From Hippasteria phrygiana (taxonomy: Eukaryota; Echinodermata; Asteroidea; Valvatida; Goniasteridae), in assembly GCA_037893225.1 (NCBI GenBank), contig JAZGUH010000323.1, positions 1,984,001 to 2,048,000 of the forward strand: a DNA stretch of 64,000 bases. The letters are read 5' to 3'. The notes under the pieces were generated by a model that saw only the letters and a program-made list of their open reading frames with translations, ran no database searches and was not told where the DNA came from. Shown piece after piece: positions 12,101 through 25,363 of this stretch (positions are counted from its first letter, which is position 1; the number at the start of each line of letters is the position of its first letter). The position numbers and the translations under genes are program-made.

Positions 12101-15100
12101 CTGTCAAATTCCCTCGGGTATGGACTTGCTTTACTCATTCATAATTGCATGAAATATCAACCAAATGCAGTAATTTTGACATGTATGGATAGCTTAGATC
12201 TGGCGCTACGTGTTGCAATCATCGGCGGCTTCTTAGAGTTAAAACTTGTGGAGAAAATTCAAACCTCGCAATGTTTATTTTCTTTCCGGCCACCATCTGT
12301 GTGCATATTACCTTTTATTTATTGCTCCATGCCTGTCAAATTCCCTGGGGTATGGACTTGCTTTACTCATTCATAATTGCATGAAATATCAACCAAATGA
12401 AGTAATTTTGACATGTATGGATAGCTTAGATCTGGCGCTACATGTTGCAATCATCGGCGGCTTCTTAGAGTTCAAACTTGTGGAGAAAATTCAAACCTCA
12501 CAATGTTTATTTTCTTTCCGGCCAACATCTGTGTACATATTACCGTCTATTTATTGCTCCATGCATGTCAAATTCCCTGGGGTATGGACTTGCTTTACTC
12601 ATTCATAATTGCATGAAATATCAACCAAATGCAGTAATTTTGACATGTATGTATAGCTTAGATCTGGCGCTACATGTTGCAATCATCGGCGGCTTCTTAG
12701 AGTTCAAACTTGTGGAGAAAATTCAAACCTCGCCATGTTTATTTTCTTTCCGGCCAACATCTGTGTACATATTACCGTCTATTTATTGCTCCATGCATGT
12801 CAAATTCCCTGGGGTATGGACTTGCTTTATTCATTCATAATTGCAAGAAATATCAACCAAATGCAGTAATTTTGACATGTATGGATAGCTTAGATCTGGC
12901 GCTACATGTTGCAATCATCGGCGGCTTCTTAGAGTTAACACTTGTGGAGAAAATTCAAACCTCGCAATGTTTATTTTCTTTCCTTATACCATCTGTGTGC
13001 ATATTACCTTTTATTTATTGCTCCATGCCTGTCAAATTCCCTGGGGTATGGACTTGCTTTACTCATTCATAATTGCATGAAATATCAACCAAATGCAGTA
13101 ATTTTGACATGTATGTATAGCTTAGATCTGGCGCTACATGTTGCAATCATCGGCGGCTTCCTAGAGTTAAAACTTGTGGAGAAAATTAAAACCTCGCAAT
13201 GTTTATTTTCTTTCCGGCCAACATCTGTGTACATATTACCTTCTATTTATTGCTCCATGCATGTCAAATTCCCTGGGGTATGGACTTGCTTTATTCATTC
13301 ATAATTGCATGAAATATCAACCAAATGCAGTAATTTTGACATGTATGGATAGCTTAGATCTGGCGCTACATGTTGCAATCATCGGCGGCTTCTTAGAGTT
13401 CAAACTTGTGGAGAAAATGCAAACCTCGCAATGTTTATTTTCTTTCCGGCCAACATCTGTGTACATATTACCGTCTATTTATTGCTCCATGCCTGTCAAA
13501 TTCCCTGGGGTATGGACTTGCTTTACTCATTCATAATTGCATGAAATATCAACCAAATGCAGTAATTTTGACATGTATGTATAGCTTAGATCTGGCGCTA
13601 CATGTTGCAATCATCGGCGGCTTCCTAGAGTTAAAACTTGTGGAGAAAATTAAAACCTCGCAATGTTTATTTTCTTTCCGGCCAACATCTGTGTACATAT
13701 TACCTTCTATTTATTGCTCCATGCATGTCAAATTCCCTGGGGTATGGACTTGCTTTATTCATTCATAATTGCATGAAATATCAACCAAATGCAGTAATTT
13801 TGACATGTATGGATAGCTTAGATCTGGCGCTACATGTTGCAATCATCGGCGGCTTCTTAGAGTTCAAACTTGTGGAGAAAATGCAAACCTCGCAATGTTT
13901 ATTTTCTTTCCGGCCAACATCTGTGTACATATTACCTTCTATTTATTGCTCCATGCCTGTCAAATTCCCTGGGGTATGACTTGCTTTACTCATTCATAAT
14001 TGCATGAAATATCAATCAAATACAGTAATTTTGACATGTATGGATAGCTTAGATCTGGCGCTACATGTTGCAATTATCGGCGGCTTCTTAGAGTTAACAC
14101 TTGTGGAGAAAATTCAAACCTCGCAATGTTTATTTTCTTTCCGGCCACCATCTGTGTGCATATTACCTTTTATTTATTGCTCCATGCCTGTCAAATTCCC
14201 TGGGGTATGGACTTGCTTTACTCATTCATAATTGCATGAAATATCAACCAAATGAAGTAATTTTGACATGTATGGATAGCTTAGATCTGGCGCTACATGT
14301 TGCAATTATCGGCGGCTTCTTAGAGTTCAAACTTGTGGAGAAAATTCAAACCTCGCAATGTTTATTTTCTTTCCGGCCAACATCTGTGTGCATATTACCT
14401 TCTATTTATTGCTCCATGCCTGTCAAATTCCCTGGGGTATGGACTTGCTTTACTCATTCATAATTGCATGAAATATCAACCAAATGCAGTAATTTTGACA
14501 TGTATGGATAGCTTAGATCTGGCGCTACATGTTGCAATCATCGGCGGCTTCTTAGAGTTCAAACTTGTGGAGAAAATTCAAACCTCGCCATGTTTATTTT
14601 CTTTCCGGCCAACATCTGTGTACATATTACCGTCTATTTATTGCTCCATGCATGTCAAATTCCCTGGGGTATGGACTTGCTTTATTCATTCATAATTGCA
14701 AGAAATATCAACCAAATGCAGTAATTTTGACATGTATGGATAGCTTAGATCTGGCGCTACATGTTGCAATCATCGGCGGCTTCTTAGAGTTAACACTTGT
14801 GGAGAAAATTCAAACCTCGCAATGTTTATTTTCTTTCCTTATACCATCTGTGTGCATATTACCTTTTATTTATTGCTCCATGCCTGTCAAATTCCCTGGG
14901 GTATGGACTTGCTTTACTCATTCATAATTGCATGAAATATCAACCAAATGCAGTAATTTTGACATGTATGGATAGCTTAGATCTGGCGCTACGTGTTGCA
15001 ATCATCGGCGGCTTCTTAGAGTTAAAACTTGTGGAGAAAATTCAAACCTCGCAATGTTTATTTTCTTTCCGGCCACCATCTGTGTGCATATTACCTTTTA

Positions 15101-17015
15101 TTTATTGCTCCATGCCTGTCAAATTCCCTGGGGTATGGACTTGCTTTACTCATTCATAATTGCATGAAATATCAACCAAATGAAGTAATTTTGACATGTA
15201 TGGATAGCTTAGATCTGGCGCTACATGTTGCAATCATCGGCGGCTTCTTAGAGTTCAAACTTGTGGAGAAAATTCAAACCTCACAATGTTTATTTTCTTT
15301 CCGGCCAACATCTGTGTACATATTACCGTCTATTTATTGCTCCATGCATGTCAAATTCCCTGGGGTATGGACTTGCTTTACTCATTCATAATTGCATGAA
15401 ATATCAACCAAATGCAGTAATTTTGACATGTATGTATAGCTTAGATCTGGCGCTACATGTTGCAATCATCGGCGGCTTCCTAGAGTTAAAACTTGTGGAG
15501 AAAATTCAAACCTCGCAATGTTTATTTTCTTTCCGGCCAACATCTGTGTACATATTACCGTCTATTTATTGCTCCATGCATGTCAAATTCCCTGGGGTAT
15601 GGACTTGCTTTACTCATTCATAATTGCATGAAATATCAACCAAATGCAGTAATTTTGACATGTATGTATAGCTTAGATCTGGCGCTACATGTTGCAATCA
15701 TCGGCGGCTTCTTAGAGTTCAAACTTGTGGAGAAAATTCAAACCTCGCCATGTTTATTTTCTTTCCGGCCAACATCTGTGTACATATTACCGTCTATTTA
15801 TTGCTCCATGCATGTCAAATTCCCTGGGGTATGGACTTGCTTTATTCATTCATAATTGCAAGAAATATCAACCAAATGCAGTAATTTTGACATGTATGGA
15901 TAGCTTAGATCTGGCGCTACATGTTGCAATCATCGGCGGCTTCTTAGAGTTAACACTTGTGGAGAAAATTCAAACCTCGCAATGTTTATTTTCTTTCCTT
16001 ATACCATCTGTGTGCATATTAGCTTTTATTTATTGCTCCATGCCTGTCAAATTCCCTCGGGTATGGACTTGCTTTACTCATTCATAATTGCATGAAATAT
16101 CAACCAAATGCAGTAATTTTGACATGTATGGATAGCTTAGATCTGGCGCTACGTGTTGCAATCATCGGCGGCTTCTTAGAGTTAAAACTTGTGGAGAAAA
16201 TTCAAACCTCGCAATGTTTATTTTCTTTCCGGCCACCATCTGTGTGCATATTACCTTTTATTTATTGCTCCATGCCTGTCAAATTCCCTGGGGTATGGAC
16301 TTGCTTTACTCATTCATAATTGCATGAAATATCAACCAAATGAAGTAATTTTGACATGTATGGATAGCTTAGATCTGGCGCTACATGTTGCAATCATCGG
16401 CGGCTTCTTAGAGTTCAAACTTGTGGAGAAAATTCAAACCTCACAATGTTTATTTTCTTTCCGGCCAACATCTGTGTACATATTACCGTCTATTTATTGC
16501 TCCATGCATGTCAAATTCCCTGGGGTATGGACTTGCTTTACTCATTCATAATTGCATGAAATATCAACCAAATGCAGTAATTTTGACATGTATGTATAGC
16601 TTAGATCTGGCGCTACATGTTGCAATCATCGGCGGCTTCCTAGAGTTAAAACTTGTGGAGAAAATTCAAACCTCGCAATGTTTATTTTCTTTCCGGCCAA
16701 CATCTGTGTACATATTACCGTCTATTTATTGCTCCATGCATGTCAAATTCCCTGGGGTATGGACTTGCTTTACTCATTCATAATTGCATGAAATATCAAC
16801 CAAATGCAGTAATTTTGACATGTATGTATAGCTTAGATCTGGCGCTACATGTTGCAATCATCGGCGGCTTCTTAGAGTTCAAACTTGTGGAGAAAATTCA
16901 AACCTCGCCATGTTTATTTTCTTTCCGGCCAACATCTGTGTACATATTACCGTCTATTTATTGCTCCATGCATGTCAAATTCCCTGGGGTATGGACTTGC
17001 TTTATTCATTCATAA
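9130..17015 (+). repeat. 17-mer HOR (3943 bp), two tandem copies
   Basis: Copy 1 is 9130-13072 and copy 2 is 13073-17015, directly abutting. The offset of 3943 equals 17 x 232 minus 1, because each copy holds one 231-bp monomer (9826 and 13769). Monomer order and private variants match for about 14 units, including ATTAGCTTTT and CCCTCGGGTATGG (near 12079/12114 and 16019/16055). Copies differ at the third subunit (CAAATTCAG near 10310 versus CAAATGAAG near 14254). The 3' part is shifted by one 5-mer-internal monomer: 12609 corresponds to 16784, not 16552. Confidence 0.85.
10985..13072 (+). repeat. 5-mer HOR nested in 17-mer copy 1
   Basis: The order is CTACGTGTTG type, ATGAAGTAA type, GTAT type, GTAT/CCATG type and TTGCAAG/CTTATACC type at 10985-12144. 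It repeats from 12145 but with one monomer missing: 12609 is followed directly by the TTGCAAG type at 12841, so the second unit has four members. This is a clean one-monomer deletion from unequal exchange. Confidence 0.8.
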
Positions 17016-17943
17016 TTGCAAGAAATATCAACCAAATGCAGTAATTTTGACATGTATGGATAGCTTAGATCTGGCGCTACATGTTGCAATCATCGGCGGC
17101 TTCTTAGAGTTAACACTTGTGGAGAAAATTCAAACCTCGCAATGTTTATTTTCTTTCCTTATACCATCTGTGTGCATATTACCTTTTATTTATTGCTCCA
17201 TGCCTGTCAAATTCCCTGGGGTATGGACTTGCTTTACTCATTCATAATTGCATGAAATATCAACCAAATGCAGTAATTTTGACATGTATGGATAGCTTAG
17301 ATCTGGCGCTACGTGTTGCAATCATCGGCGGCTTCTTAGAGTTAAAACTTGTGGAGAAAATTCAAACCTCGCAATGTTTATTTTCTTTCCGGCCACCATC
17401 TGTGTGCATATTACCTTTTATTTATTGCTCCATGCCTGTCAAATTCCCTGGGGTATGGACTTGCTTTACTCATTCATAATTGCATGAAATATCAACCAAA
17501 TGAAGTAATTTTGACATGTATGGATAGCTTAGATCTGGCGCTACATGTTGCAATCATCGGCGGCTTCTTAGAGTTCAAACTTGTGGAGAAAATTCAAACC
17601 TCACAATGTTTATTTTCTTTCCGGCCAACATCTGTGTACATATTACCGTCTATTTATTGCTCCATGCATGTCAAATTCCCTGGGGTATGGACTTGCTTTA
17701 CTCATTCATAATTGCATGAAATATCAACCAAATGCAGTAATTTTGACATGTATGTATAGCTTAGATCTGGCGCTACATGTTGCAATCATCGGCGGCTTCC
17801 TAGAGTTAAAACTTGTGGAGAAAATTCAAACCTCGCAATGTTTATTTTCTTTCCGGCCAACATCTGTGTACATATTACCGTCTATTTATTGCTCCATGCA
17901 TGTCAAATTCCCTGGGGTATGGACTTGCTTTACTCATTCATAA
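14928..17943 (+). repeat. 5-mer HOR (1160 bp), two full copies and a partial third
   Basis: Units start at 14928, 16088 and 17248, each headed by a CTACGTGTTG monomer and spaced 1160 = 5 x 232. The first two units are nearly identical. The fifth monomer has ATTAGCTTTT and CCCTCGGG in unit 1 but ATTACCTTTT and CCCTGGGG in unit 2. The third stops after three monomers where 17944 begins with CATGTTACAATTATC, a private change. Confidence 0.85.
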
Positions 17944-18407
17944 TTGCATGAAATATCAACCAAATGCAGTAATTTTGACATGTATGTATAGCTTAGATCT
18001 GGCGCTACATGTTACAATTATCGGCGGCTTCTTAGAGTTAACACTTGTGGAGAAAATTCAAACCTCGCAATGTTTATTTTCTTTCCGGCCACCATCTGTG
18101 TGCATATTACCTTTTATTTATTGCTCCATGCATGTCAAATTCCCTGGGGTATGGACTTGCTTTACTCATTCATAATTGCATGAAATATCAACCAAATTCA
18201 GTAATTTTGACATGTATGGATAGCTTAGATCTGGCGCTACATGTTGCAATTATCGGCGGCTTCTTAGAGTTAAAACTTGTGGAGAAAATTCAAACCTCGC
18301 AATGTTTATTTTCTTTCCGGCCAACATCTGTGTGCATATTACCTTCTATTTATTGCTCCATGCCTGTCAAATTCCCTGGGGTATGGACTTGCTTTATTCA
18401 TTCATAA
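17944..18407 (+). repeat. Two junction monomers after the 5-mer
   Basis: Monomer 17944 combines a GTAT head with GTTAACAC, CGGCCACC and CATGTC, a mix of subfamilies, and has the private GTTACAATTATC. Monomer 18176 has the CAAATTCAG head as at 4258 and 10289. Confidence 0.6.
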
Positions 18408-20724
18408 TTGCATGAAATATCAACCAAATGCAGTAATTTTGACATGTATGGATAGCTTAGATCTGGCGCTACATGTTGCAATCATCGGCGGCTTCTTAGA
18501 GTTCAAACTTGTGGAGAAAATTCAAACCTCGCCATGTTTATTTTCTTTCCGGCCAACATCTGTGTACATATTACCGTCTATTTATTGCTCCATGCATGTC
18601 AAATTCCCTGGGGTATGGACTTGCTTTACTCATTCATAATTGCATGAAATATCAACCAAATGCAGTAATTTTGACATGTATGTATAGCTTAGATCTGGCG
18701 CTACATGTTGCAATCATCGGCGGCTTCCTAGAGTTAAAACTTGTGGAGAAAATTAAAACCTCGCAATGTTTATTTTCTTTCCGGCCAACATCTGTGTACA
18801 TATTACCTTCTATTTATTGCTCCATGCCTGTCAAATTCCCTGGGGTATGGACTTGCTTTATTCATTCATAATTGCAAGAAATATCAACCAAATGCAGTAA
18901 TTTTGACATGTATGGATAGCTTAGATCTGGCGCTACATGTTGCAATCATCGGCGGCTTCTTAGAGTTCAAACTTGTGGAGAAAATGCAAACCTCGCAATG
19001 TTTATTTTCTTTCCGGCCAACATCTGTGTACATATTACCTTCTATTTATTGCTCCATGCCTGTCAAATTCCCTGGGGTATGACTTGCTTTACTCATTCAT
19101 AATTGCATGAAATATCAATCAAATACAGTAATTTTGACATGTATGGATAGCTTAGATCTGGCGCTACATGTTGCAATTATCGGCGGCTTCTTAGAGTTAA
19201 CACTTGTGGAGAAAATTCAAACCTCGCAATGTTTATTTTCTTTCCGGCCAACATCTGTGTACATATTACCTTCTATTTATTGCTCCATGCCTGTCAAATT
19301 CCCTGGGGTATGACTTGCTTTACTCATTCATAATTGCATGAAATATCAATCAAATACAGTAATTTTGACATGTATGGATAGCTTAGATCTGGCGCTACAT
19401 GTTGCAATTATCGGCGGCTTCTTAGAGTTAACACTTGTGGAGAAAATTCAAACCTCGCAATGTTTATTTTCTTTCCGGCCACCATCTGTGTGCATATTAC
19501 CTTTTATTTATTGCTCCATGCCTGTCAAATTCCCTGGGGTATGGACTTGCTTTACTCATTCATAATTGCATGAAATATCAACCAAATGCAGTAATTTTGA
19601 CATGTATGGATAGCTTAGATCTGGCGCTACATGTTGCAATCATCGGCGGCTTCTTAGAGTTCAAACTTGTGGAGAAAATTCAAACCTCGCCATGTTTATT
19701 TTCTTTCCGGCCAACATCTGTGTACATATTACCGTATATTTATTGCTCCATGCATGTCAAATTCCCTGGGGTATGGACTTGCTTTACTCATTCATAATTG
19801 CATGAAATATCAACCAAATGCAGTAATTTTGACATGTATGTATAGCTTAGATCTGGCGCTACATGTTGCAATCATCGGCGGCTTCCTAGAGTTAAAACTT
19901 GTGGAGAAAATTAAAACCTCGCAATGTTTATTTTCTTTCCGGCCAACATCTGTGTACATATTACCTTCTATTTATTGCTCCATGCCTGTCAAATTCCCTG
20001 GGGTATGGACTTGCTTTATTCATTCATAATTGCAAGAAATATCAACCAAATGCAGTAATTTTGACATGTATGGATAGCTTAGATCTGGCGCTACATGTTG
20101 CAATCATCGGCGGCTTCTTAGAGTTCAAACTTGTGGAGAAAATGCAAACCTCGCAATGTTTATTTTCTTTCCGGCCAACATCTGTGTACATATTACCTTC
20201 TATTTATTGCTCCATGCCTGTCAAATTCCCTGTGGTATGACTTGCTTTACTCATTCATAATTGCATGAAATATCAATCAAATACAGTAATTTTGACATGT
20301 ATGGATAGCTTAGATCTGGCGCTACATGTTGCAATTATCGGCGGCTTCTTAGAGTTAACACTTGTGGAGAAAATTCAAACCTCGCAATGTTTATTTTCTT
20401 TCCGGCCACCATCTGTGTGCATATTACCTTTTATTTATTGCTCCATGCCTGTCAAATTCCCTGGGGTATGGACTTGCTTTACTCATTCATAATTGCATGA
20501 AATATCAACCAAATGCAGTAATTTTGACATGTATGGATAGCTTAGATCTGGCGCTACATGTTGCAATCATCGGCGGCTTCTTAGAGTTCAAACTTGTGGA
20601 GAAAATTCAAACCTCGCCATGTTTATTTTCTTTCCGGCCAACATCTGTGTACATATTACCGTCTATTTATTGCTCCATGCATGTCAAATTCCCTGGGGTA
20701 TGGACTTGCTTTACTCATTCATAA
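18408..20724 (+). repeat. 4/5-mer HOR with two to three units
   Basis: The unit is subfamily 1, subfamily 2, TTGCAAG/AAAATGC 231-bp monomer, and ATCAATC type. Unit 1 (18408-19565) has an additional 231-bp ATCAATC monomer at 19103. Unit 2 (19566-20492) has four members. A third unit begins at 20493 and is broken at 20725. Private changes are CCGTATATTT near 19734 and CCCTGTGGTATG near 20230. The marker GCTTAGATATGG near 20775 abolishes the BglII site. Confidence 0.8.
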
Positions 20725-23043
20725 TTGCATGAAATATCAACCAAATGCAGTAATTTTGACATGTATGTATAGCTTAGATATGGCGCTACATGTTGCAATC
20801 ATCGGCGGCTTCCTAGAGTTAAAACTTGTGGAGAAAATTAAAACCTCGCAATGTTTATTTTCTTTCCGGCCAACATCTGTGTGCATATTACCTTTTATTT
20901 ATTGCTCCATGCCTGTCAAATTCCCTGGGGTATGGACTTGCTTTACTCATTCATAATTGCATGAAATATCAACCAAATGAAGTAATTTTGACATGTATGG
21001 ATAGCTTAGATCTGGCGCTACATGTTGCAATCATCGGCGGCTTCTTAGAGTTCAAACTTGTGGAGAAAATTCAAACCTCACAATGTTTATTTTCTTTCCG
21101 GCCAACATCTGTGTACATATTACCGTCTATTTATTGCTCCATGCATGTCAAATTCCCTGGGGTATGGACTCGCTTTACTCATTCATAATTGCATGAAATA
21201 TCAACCAAATGCAGTAATTTTGACATGTATGTATAGCTTAGATCTGGCGCTACATGTTGCAATCATCGGCGGCTTCTTGGAGTTCAAACTTGTGGAGAAA
21301 ATTCAAACCTCACAATGTTTATTTTCTTTCCGGCCAACATCTGTGTACATATTACCGTCTATTTATTGCTCCATGCCTGTCAAATTCCCTGGGGTATGGA
21401 CTTGCTTTATTCATTCATAATTGCAAGAAATATCAACCAAATGCAGTAATTTTGACATGTATGGATAGCTTAGATCTGGCGCTACATGTTGCAATCATCG
21501 GCGGCTTCTTAGAGTTCAAACTTGTGGAGAAAATGCAAACCTCGCAATGTTTATTTTCTTTCCGGCCAACATCTGTGTACATATTACCTTCTATTTATTG
21601 CTCCATGCCTGTCAAATTCCCTGGGGTATGACTTGCTTTACTCATTCATAATTGCATGAAATATCAATCAAATACAGTAATTTTGACATGTATGGATAGC
21701 TTAGATCTGGCGCTACATGTTGCAATTATCGGCGGCTTCTTAGAGTTAACACTTGTGGAGAAAATTCAAACCTCGCAATGTTTATTTTCTTTCCAACCAA
21801 CATCTGTGTACATATTACCTTCTATTTATTGCTCCATGCATGTCAAATTCCCTGGGGTATGGACTTGCTTTATTCATTCATAATTGCAAGAAATATCAAC
21901 CAAATGCAGTAATTTTGACATGTATGGATAGCTTAGATCTGGCGCTACATGTTGCAATCATCGGCGGCTTCTTAGAGTTAACACTTGTGGAGAAAATTCA
22001 AACCTCGCCATGTTTATTTTCTTTCCTTATACCATCTGTGTGCATATTACCTTTTATTTATTGCTCCATGCCTGTCAAATTCCCTGGGGTATGGACTTGC
22101 TTTACTCATTCATAATTGCATGAAATATCAACCAAATGCAGTAATTTTGACATGTATGGATAGCTTAGATCTGGCGCTACATGTTGCAATCATCGGCGGC
22201 TTCTTAGAGTTAAAACTTGTGGAGAAAATTCAAACCTCGCCATGTTTATTTTCTTTCCGGCCAACATCTGTGTACATATTACCTTCTATTTATTGCTCCA
22301 TGCATGTCAAATTCCCTGGGGTATGGACTTGCTTTACTCATTCATAATTGCATGAAATATCACCCAAATGCAGTAATTTTGACATGTATGTATAGCTTAG
22401 ATCTGGCGCTACATGTTGCAATTATCGGCGGCTTCTTAGAGTTAACGCTTCTGGAGAAAATTCAAACCTCGCAATGTTTATTTTCTTTCCGGCCACCATC
22501 TGTGTGCATATTACCTTTTATTTATTGCTCCATGCCTGTCAAATTCCCTGGGGTATGGACTTGCTTTACTCATTCATAATTGCATGAAATATCAACCAAA
22601 TGAAGTAATTTTGACATGTATGGATAGCTTAGATCTGGCGCTACATGTTGCAATCATCGGCGGCTTCTTAGAGTTCAAACTTGTGGAGAAAATTCAAACC
22701 TCACAATGTTTATTTTCTTTCCGGCCAACATCTGTGTACATATTACCGTCTATTTATTGCTCCATGCATGTCAAATTCCCTGGGGTATGGACTCGCTTTA
22801 CTCATTCATAATTGCATGAAATATCAACCAAATGCAGTAATTTTGACATGTATGTATAGCTTAGATCTGGCGCTACATGTTGCAATCATCGGCGGCTTCT
22901 TGGAGTTCAAACTTGTGGAGAAAATTCAAACCTCACAATGTTTATTTTCTTTCCGGCCAACATCTGTGTACATATTACCGTCTATTTATTGCTCCATGCA
23001 TGTCAAATTCCCTGGGGTATGGACTCGCTTTACTCATTCATAA
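20725..23043 (+). repeat. Mosaic stretch with a repeated pair
   Basis: The pair at 20957-21420 (ATGAAGTAA/CTCGCTT type, then a monomer with TTCTTGGAGTTC) is repeated at 22580-23043, 1623 bp later (7 x 232 minus 1). Between them lie 21421 (231 bp), 21652 with TTTCCAACCAAC, 21884 with TTGCAAG and CTTATACC plus CCATG, 22116, and 22348 with ATCACCC and the private GTTAACGCTTCTGG. Confidence 0.7.
20957..21188 (+). repeat. Exemplar monomer, subfamily 6 (ATGAAGTAA, CTCACAATG, GGACTCGC)
   Basis: Diagnostic states are CAAATGAAGTAAT at the head, GTTCAAAC, CCTCACAATG (CpG lost relative to CCTCGCAATG), GTAC, CCGTCT, CATGTC and GGACTCGCTTT (an extra CpG). Earlier copies (11217, 12377, 15160, 16320, 17480) lack the CTCGCTT change. 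Later copies at 22580, 26060, 27684, 30004, 33252, 44616, 47862, 50413, 53195, 59917 and 62927 carry it, so the substitution marks the 20-63 kb lineage. Confidence 0.8.
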
Positions 23044-23275
23044 TTGCATGAAATATCAACCAAATGCAGTAATTTTGACATGTATGTATAGCTTAGATCT
23101 GGCGCTACATGTTGCAATCATCGGCGGCTTCCTAGAGTTAAAACATGTGGAGAAAATTCAACCTCGCAATGTTTATTTTCTTTCCAACCAACATCTGTGT
23201 ACATTATTACCTTCTATTTATTGCTCCATGCATGTCAAATTCCCTGGGGTATGGACTTGCTTTATTCATTCATAA
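23044..23275 (+). repeat. Monomer with compensating indels
   Basis: ATTCAACCTCG has lost one A relative to ATTCAAACCTCG (near 23158-23163), and GTACATTATTACC has gained one T relative to GTACATATTACC (near 23209). The monomer remains exactly 232 bp. It also carries AAACATGTGG and TTTCCAACCAAC. Both indels are unique in this window, so this copy has not been amplified. Confidence 0.85.
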
Positions 23276-25363
23276 TTGCATGAAATATCAACCAAATGCA
23301 GAAATTTTGACATGTATGGATAGCTTAGATCTGGCGCTACATGTTGCAATCATCGGCGGCTTCTTAGAGTTAAAACATGTGGAGAAAATTCAAACCTCGC
23401 AATGTTTATTTTCTTTCCGGCCAACATCTGTGTACATATTACCTTCTATTTATTGCTCCATGCATGTCAAATTCCCTGGGGTATGGACTTGCTTTATTCA
23501 TTCATAATTGCATGAAATATCAACCAAATGCAGAAATTTTGACATGTATGGATAGCTTAGATCTGGCGCTACATGTTGCAATCATCGGCGGCTTCTTAGA
23601 GTTAAAACGTGTGGAGAAAATTCAAACCTCGCAATGTTTATTTTCTTTCCGGCCAACATCTGTGTACATATTACCGTCTATTTATTGCTCCATGCATGTC
23701 AAATTCCCTGGGGTATGGACTTGCTTTACTCATTCATAATTGCATGAAATATCAACCAAATGAGGTAATTTTGACATGTATGTATAGCTTAGATCTGGCG
23801 CTACATGTTGCAATCATCGGCGGCTTCCTAGAGTTAAAACTTGTGGAGAAAATTCAAACCTCGCAATGTTTATTTTCTTTCCGGCCAAAATCTGTGTGCA
23901 TATTACCTTCTATTTATTGCTCCATGCCTGTCAAATTCCCTGGGGTATGGACTTGCTTTACTCATTCATAATTGCATGAAATATCAACCAAATGCAGTAA
24001 TTTTGACATGTATGGATAGCTTAGATCTGGCGCTACATGTTGCAATTATCGGCGGCTTCTTAGAGTTAAAACTTGTGGAGAAAATTCAAACCTCGCAATG
24101 TTTATTTTCTTTCCAACCAACATCTGTGTACATATTACCTTCTATTTATTGCTCCATGCATGTCAAATTCCCTGGGGTATGGACTTGCTTTACTCATTCA
24201 TAATTGCATGAAATATCAACCAAATGCAGTAATTGTGACATGTATGGATAGCTTAGATCTGGCGCTACATGTTGCAATCATCGGCGGCTTCTTAGAGTTA
24301 ACACTTGTGGAGAAAATTCAAACCTCGCAATGTTTATTTTCTTTCCTTATACCATCTGTGTGCATATTACCTTTTATTTATTGCTCCATGCCTGTCAAAT
24401 TCCCTGGGGTATGGACTTGCTTTACTCATTCATAATTGCATGAAATATCAACCAAATGCAGTAATTTTGACATGTATGGATAGCTTAGATCTGGCGCTAC
24501 ATGTTGCAATCATCGGCGGCTTCTTAGAGTTAAAACGTGTGGAGAAAATTCAAACCTCGCAATGTTTATTTTCTTTCCGGCCAACATCTGTGTACATATT
24601 ACCGTCTATTTATTGCTCCATGCATGTCAAATTCCCTGGGGTATGGACTTGCTTTACTCATTCATAATTGCATGAAATATCACCCAAATGCAGTAATTTT
24701 GACATGTATGTATAGCTTAGATCTGGCGCTACATGTTGCAATCATCGGCGGCTTCCTAGAGTTAAAACTTGTGGATAAAATTCAAACCTCGCAATGTTTA
24801 TTTTCTTTCCGGCCACCATCTGTGTGCATATTACCTTTTATTTATTGCTCCATGCATGTCAAATTCCCTGGGGTATGGACTTGCTTTACGCATTCATAAT
24901 TGCATGAAATATCAACCAAATGAGGTAATTTTGACATGTATGTATAGCTTAGATCTGGCGCTACATGTTGCAATCATCGGCGGCTTCTTAGAGTTAAAAC
25001 TTGTGGAGAAAATTCAAACCTCGCAATGTTTATTTTCTTTCCGGCCAAAATCTGTGTGCATATTACCTTCTATTTATTGCTCCATGCCTGTCAAATTCCC
25101 TGGGGTATGGACTTGCTTTACTCATTCATAATTGCATGAAATATCAACCAAATGCAGTAATTTTGACATGTATGGATAGCTTAGATCTGGCGCTACATGT
25201 TGCAATTATCGGCGGCTTCTGAGAGTTAAAACTTGTGGAGAAAATTCAAACCTCGCAATGTTTATTTTCTTTCCGGCCAACATCTGTGTGCATATTACCT
25301 TCTATTTATTGCTCCATGCCTGTCAAATTCCCTGGGGTATGGACTTGCTTTACTCATTCATAA
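23276..25363 (+). repeat. Mosaic stretch with CAGAAATTTT and AAAATCTG monomers
   Basis: Monomers 23276 and 23508 carry CAGAAATTTT at the head with CATGTGG and CGTGTGG respectively. Monomer 23740 introduces CGGCCAAAATCTG. Monomer 24204 has AATTGTGAC. Monomer 24668 has GTGGATAAAATTC and TTTACGCATTC. Monomer 25132 has GGCTTCTGAGAG (near 25219), a private T-to-G change. Most later 7-mer and 8-mer components trace to states first seen here. Confidence 0.65.
23740..23971 (+). repeat. Exemplar monomer, subfamily 8 (CGGCCAAAATCTG)
   Basis: The segment CGGCCAACATCTG is CGGCCAAAATCTG, linked to CAAATGAGGTAAT at the head in most copies. It is confined to about 23.7-32.6 kb (for example 24900, 26292, 26756, 27916, 29076, 30468 and 32324), so it is a regional variant spread by local amplification. 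Confidence 0.75.

Noticed and set aside
25132..25363. GGCTTCTGAGAG at 25219 as a meaningful stop or disrupted gene
   Set aside because: A single substitution in one monomer of a non-coding repeat; there is no gene to disrupt.
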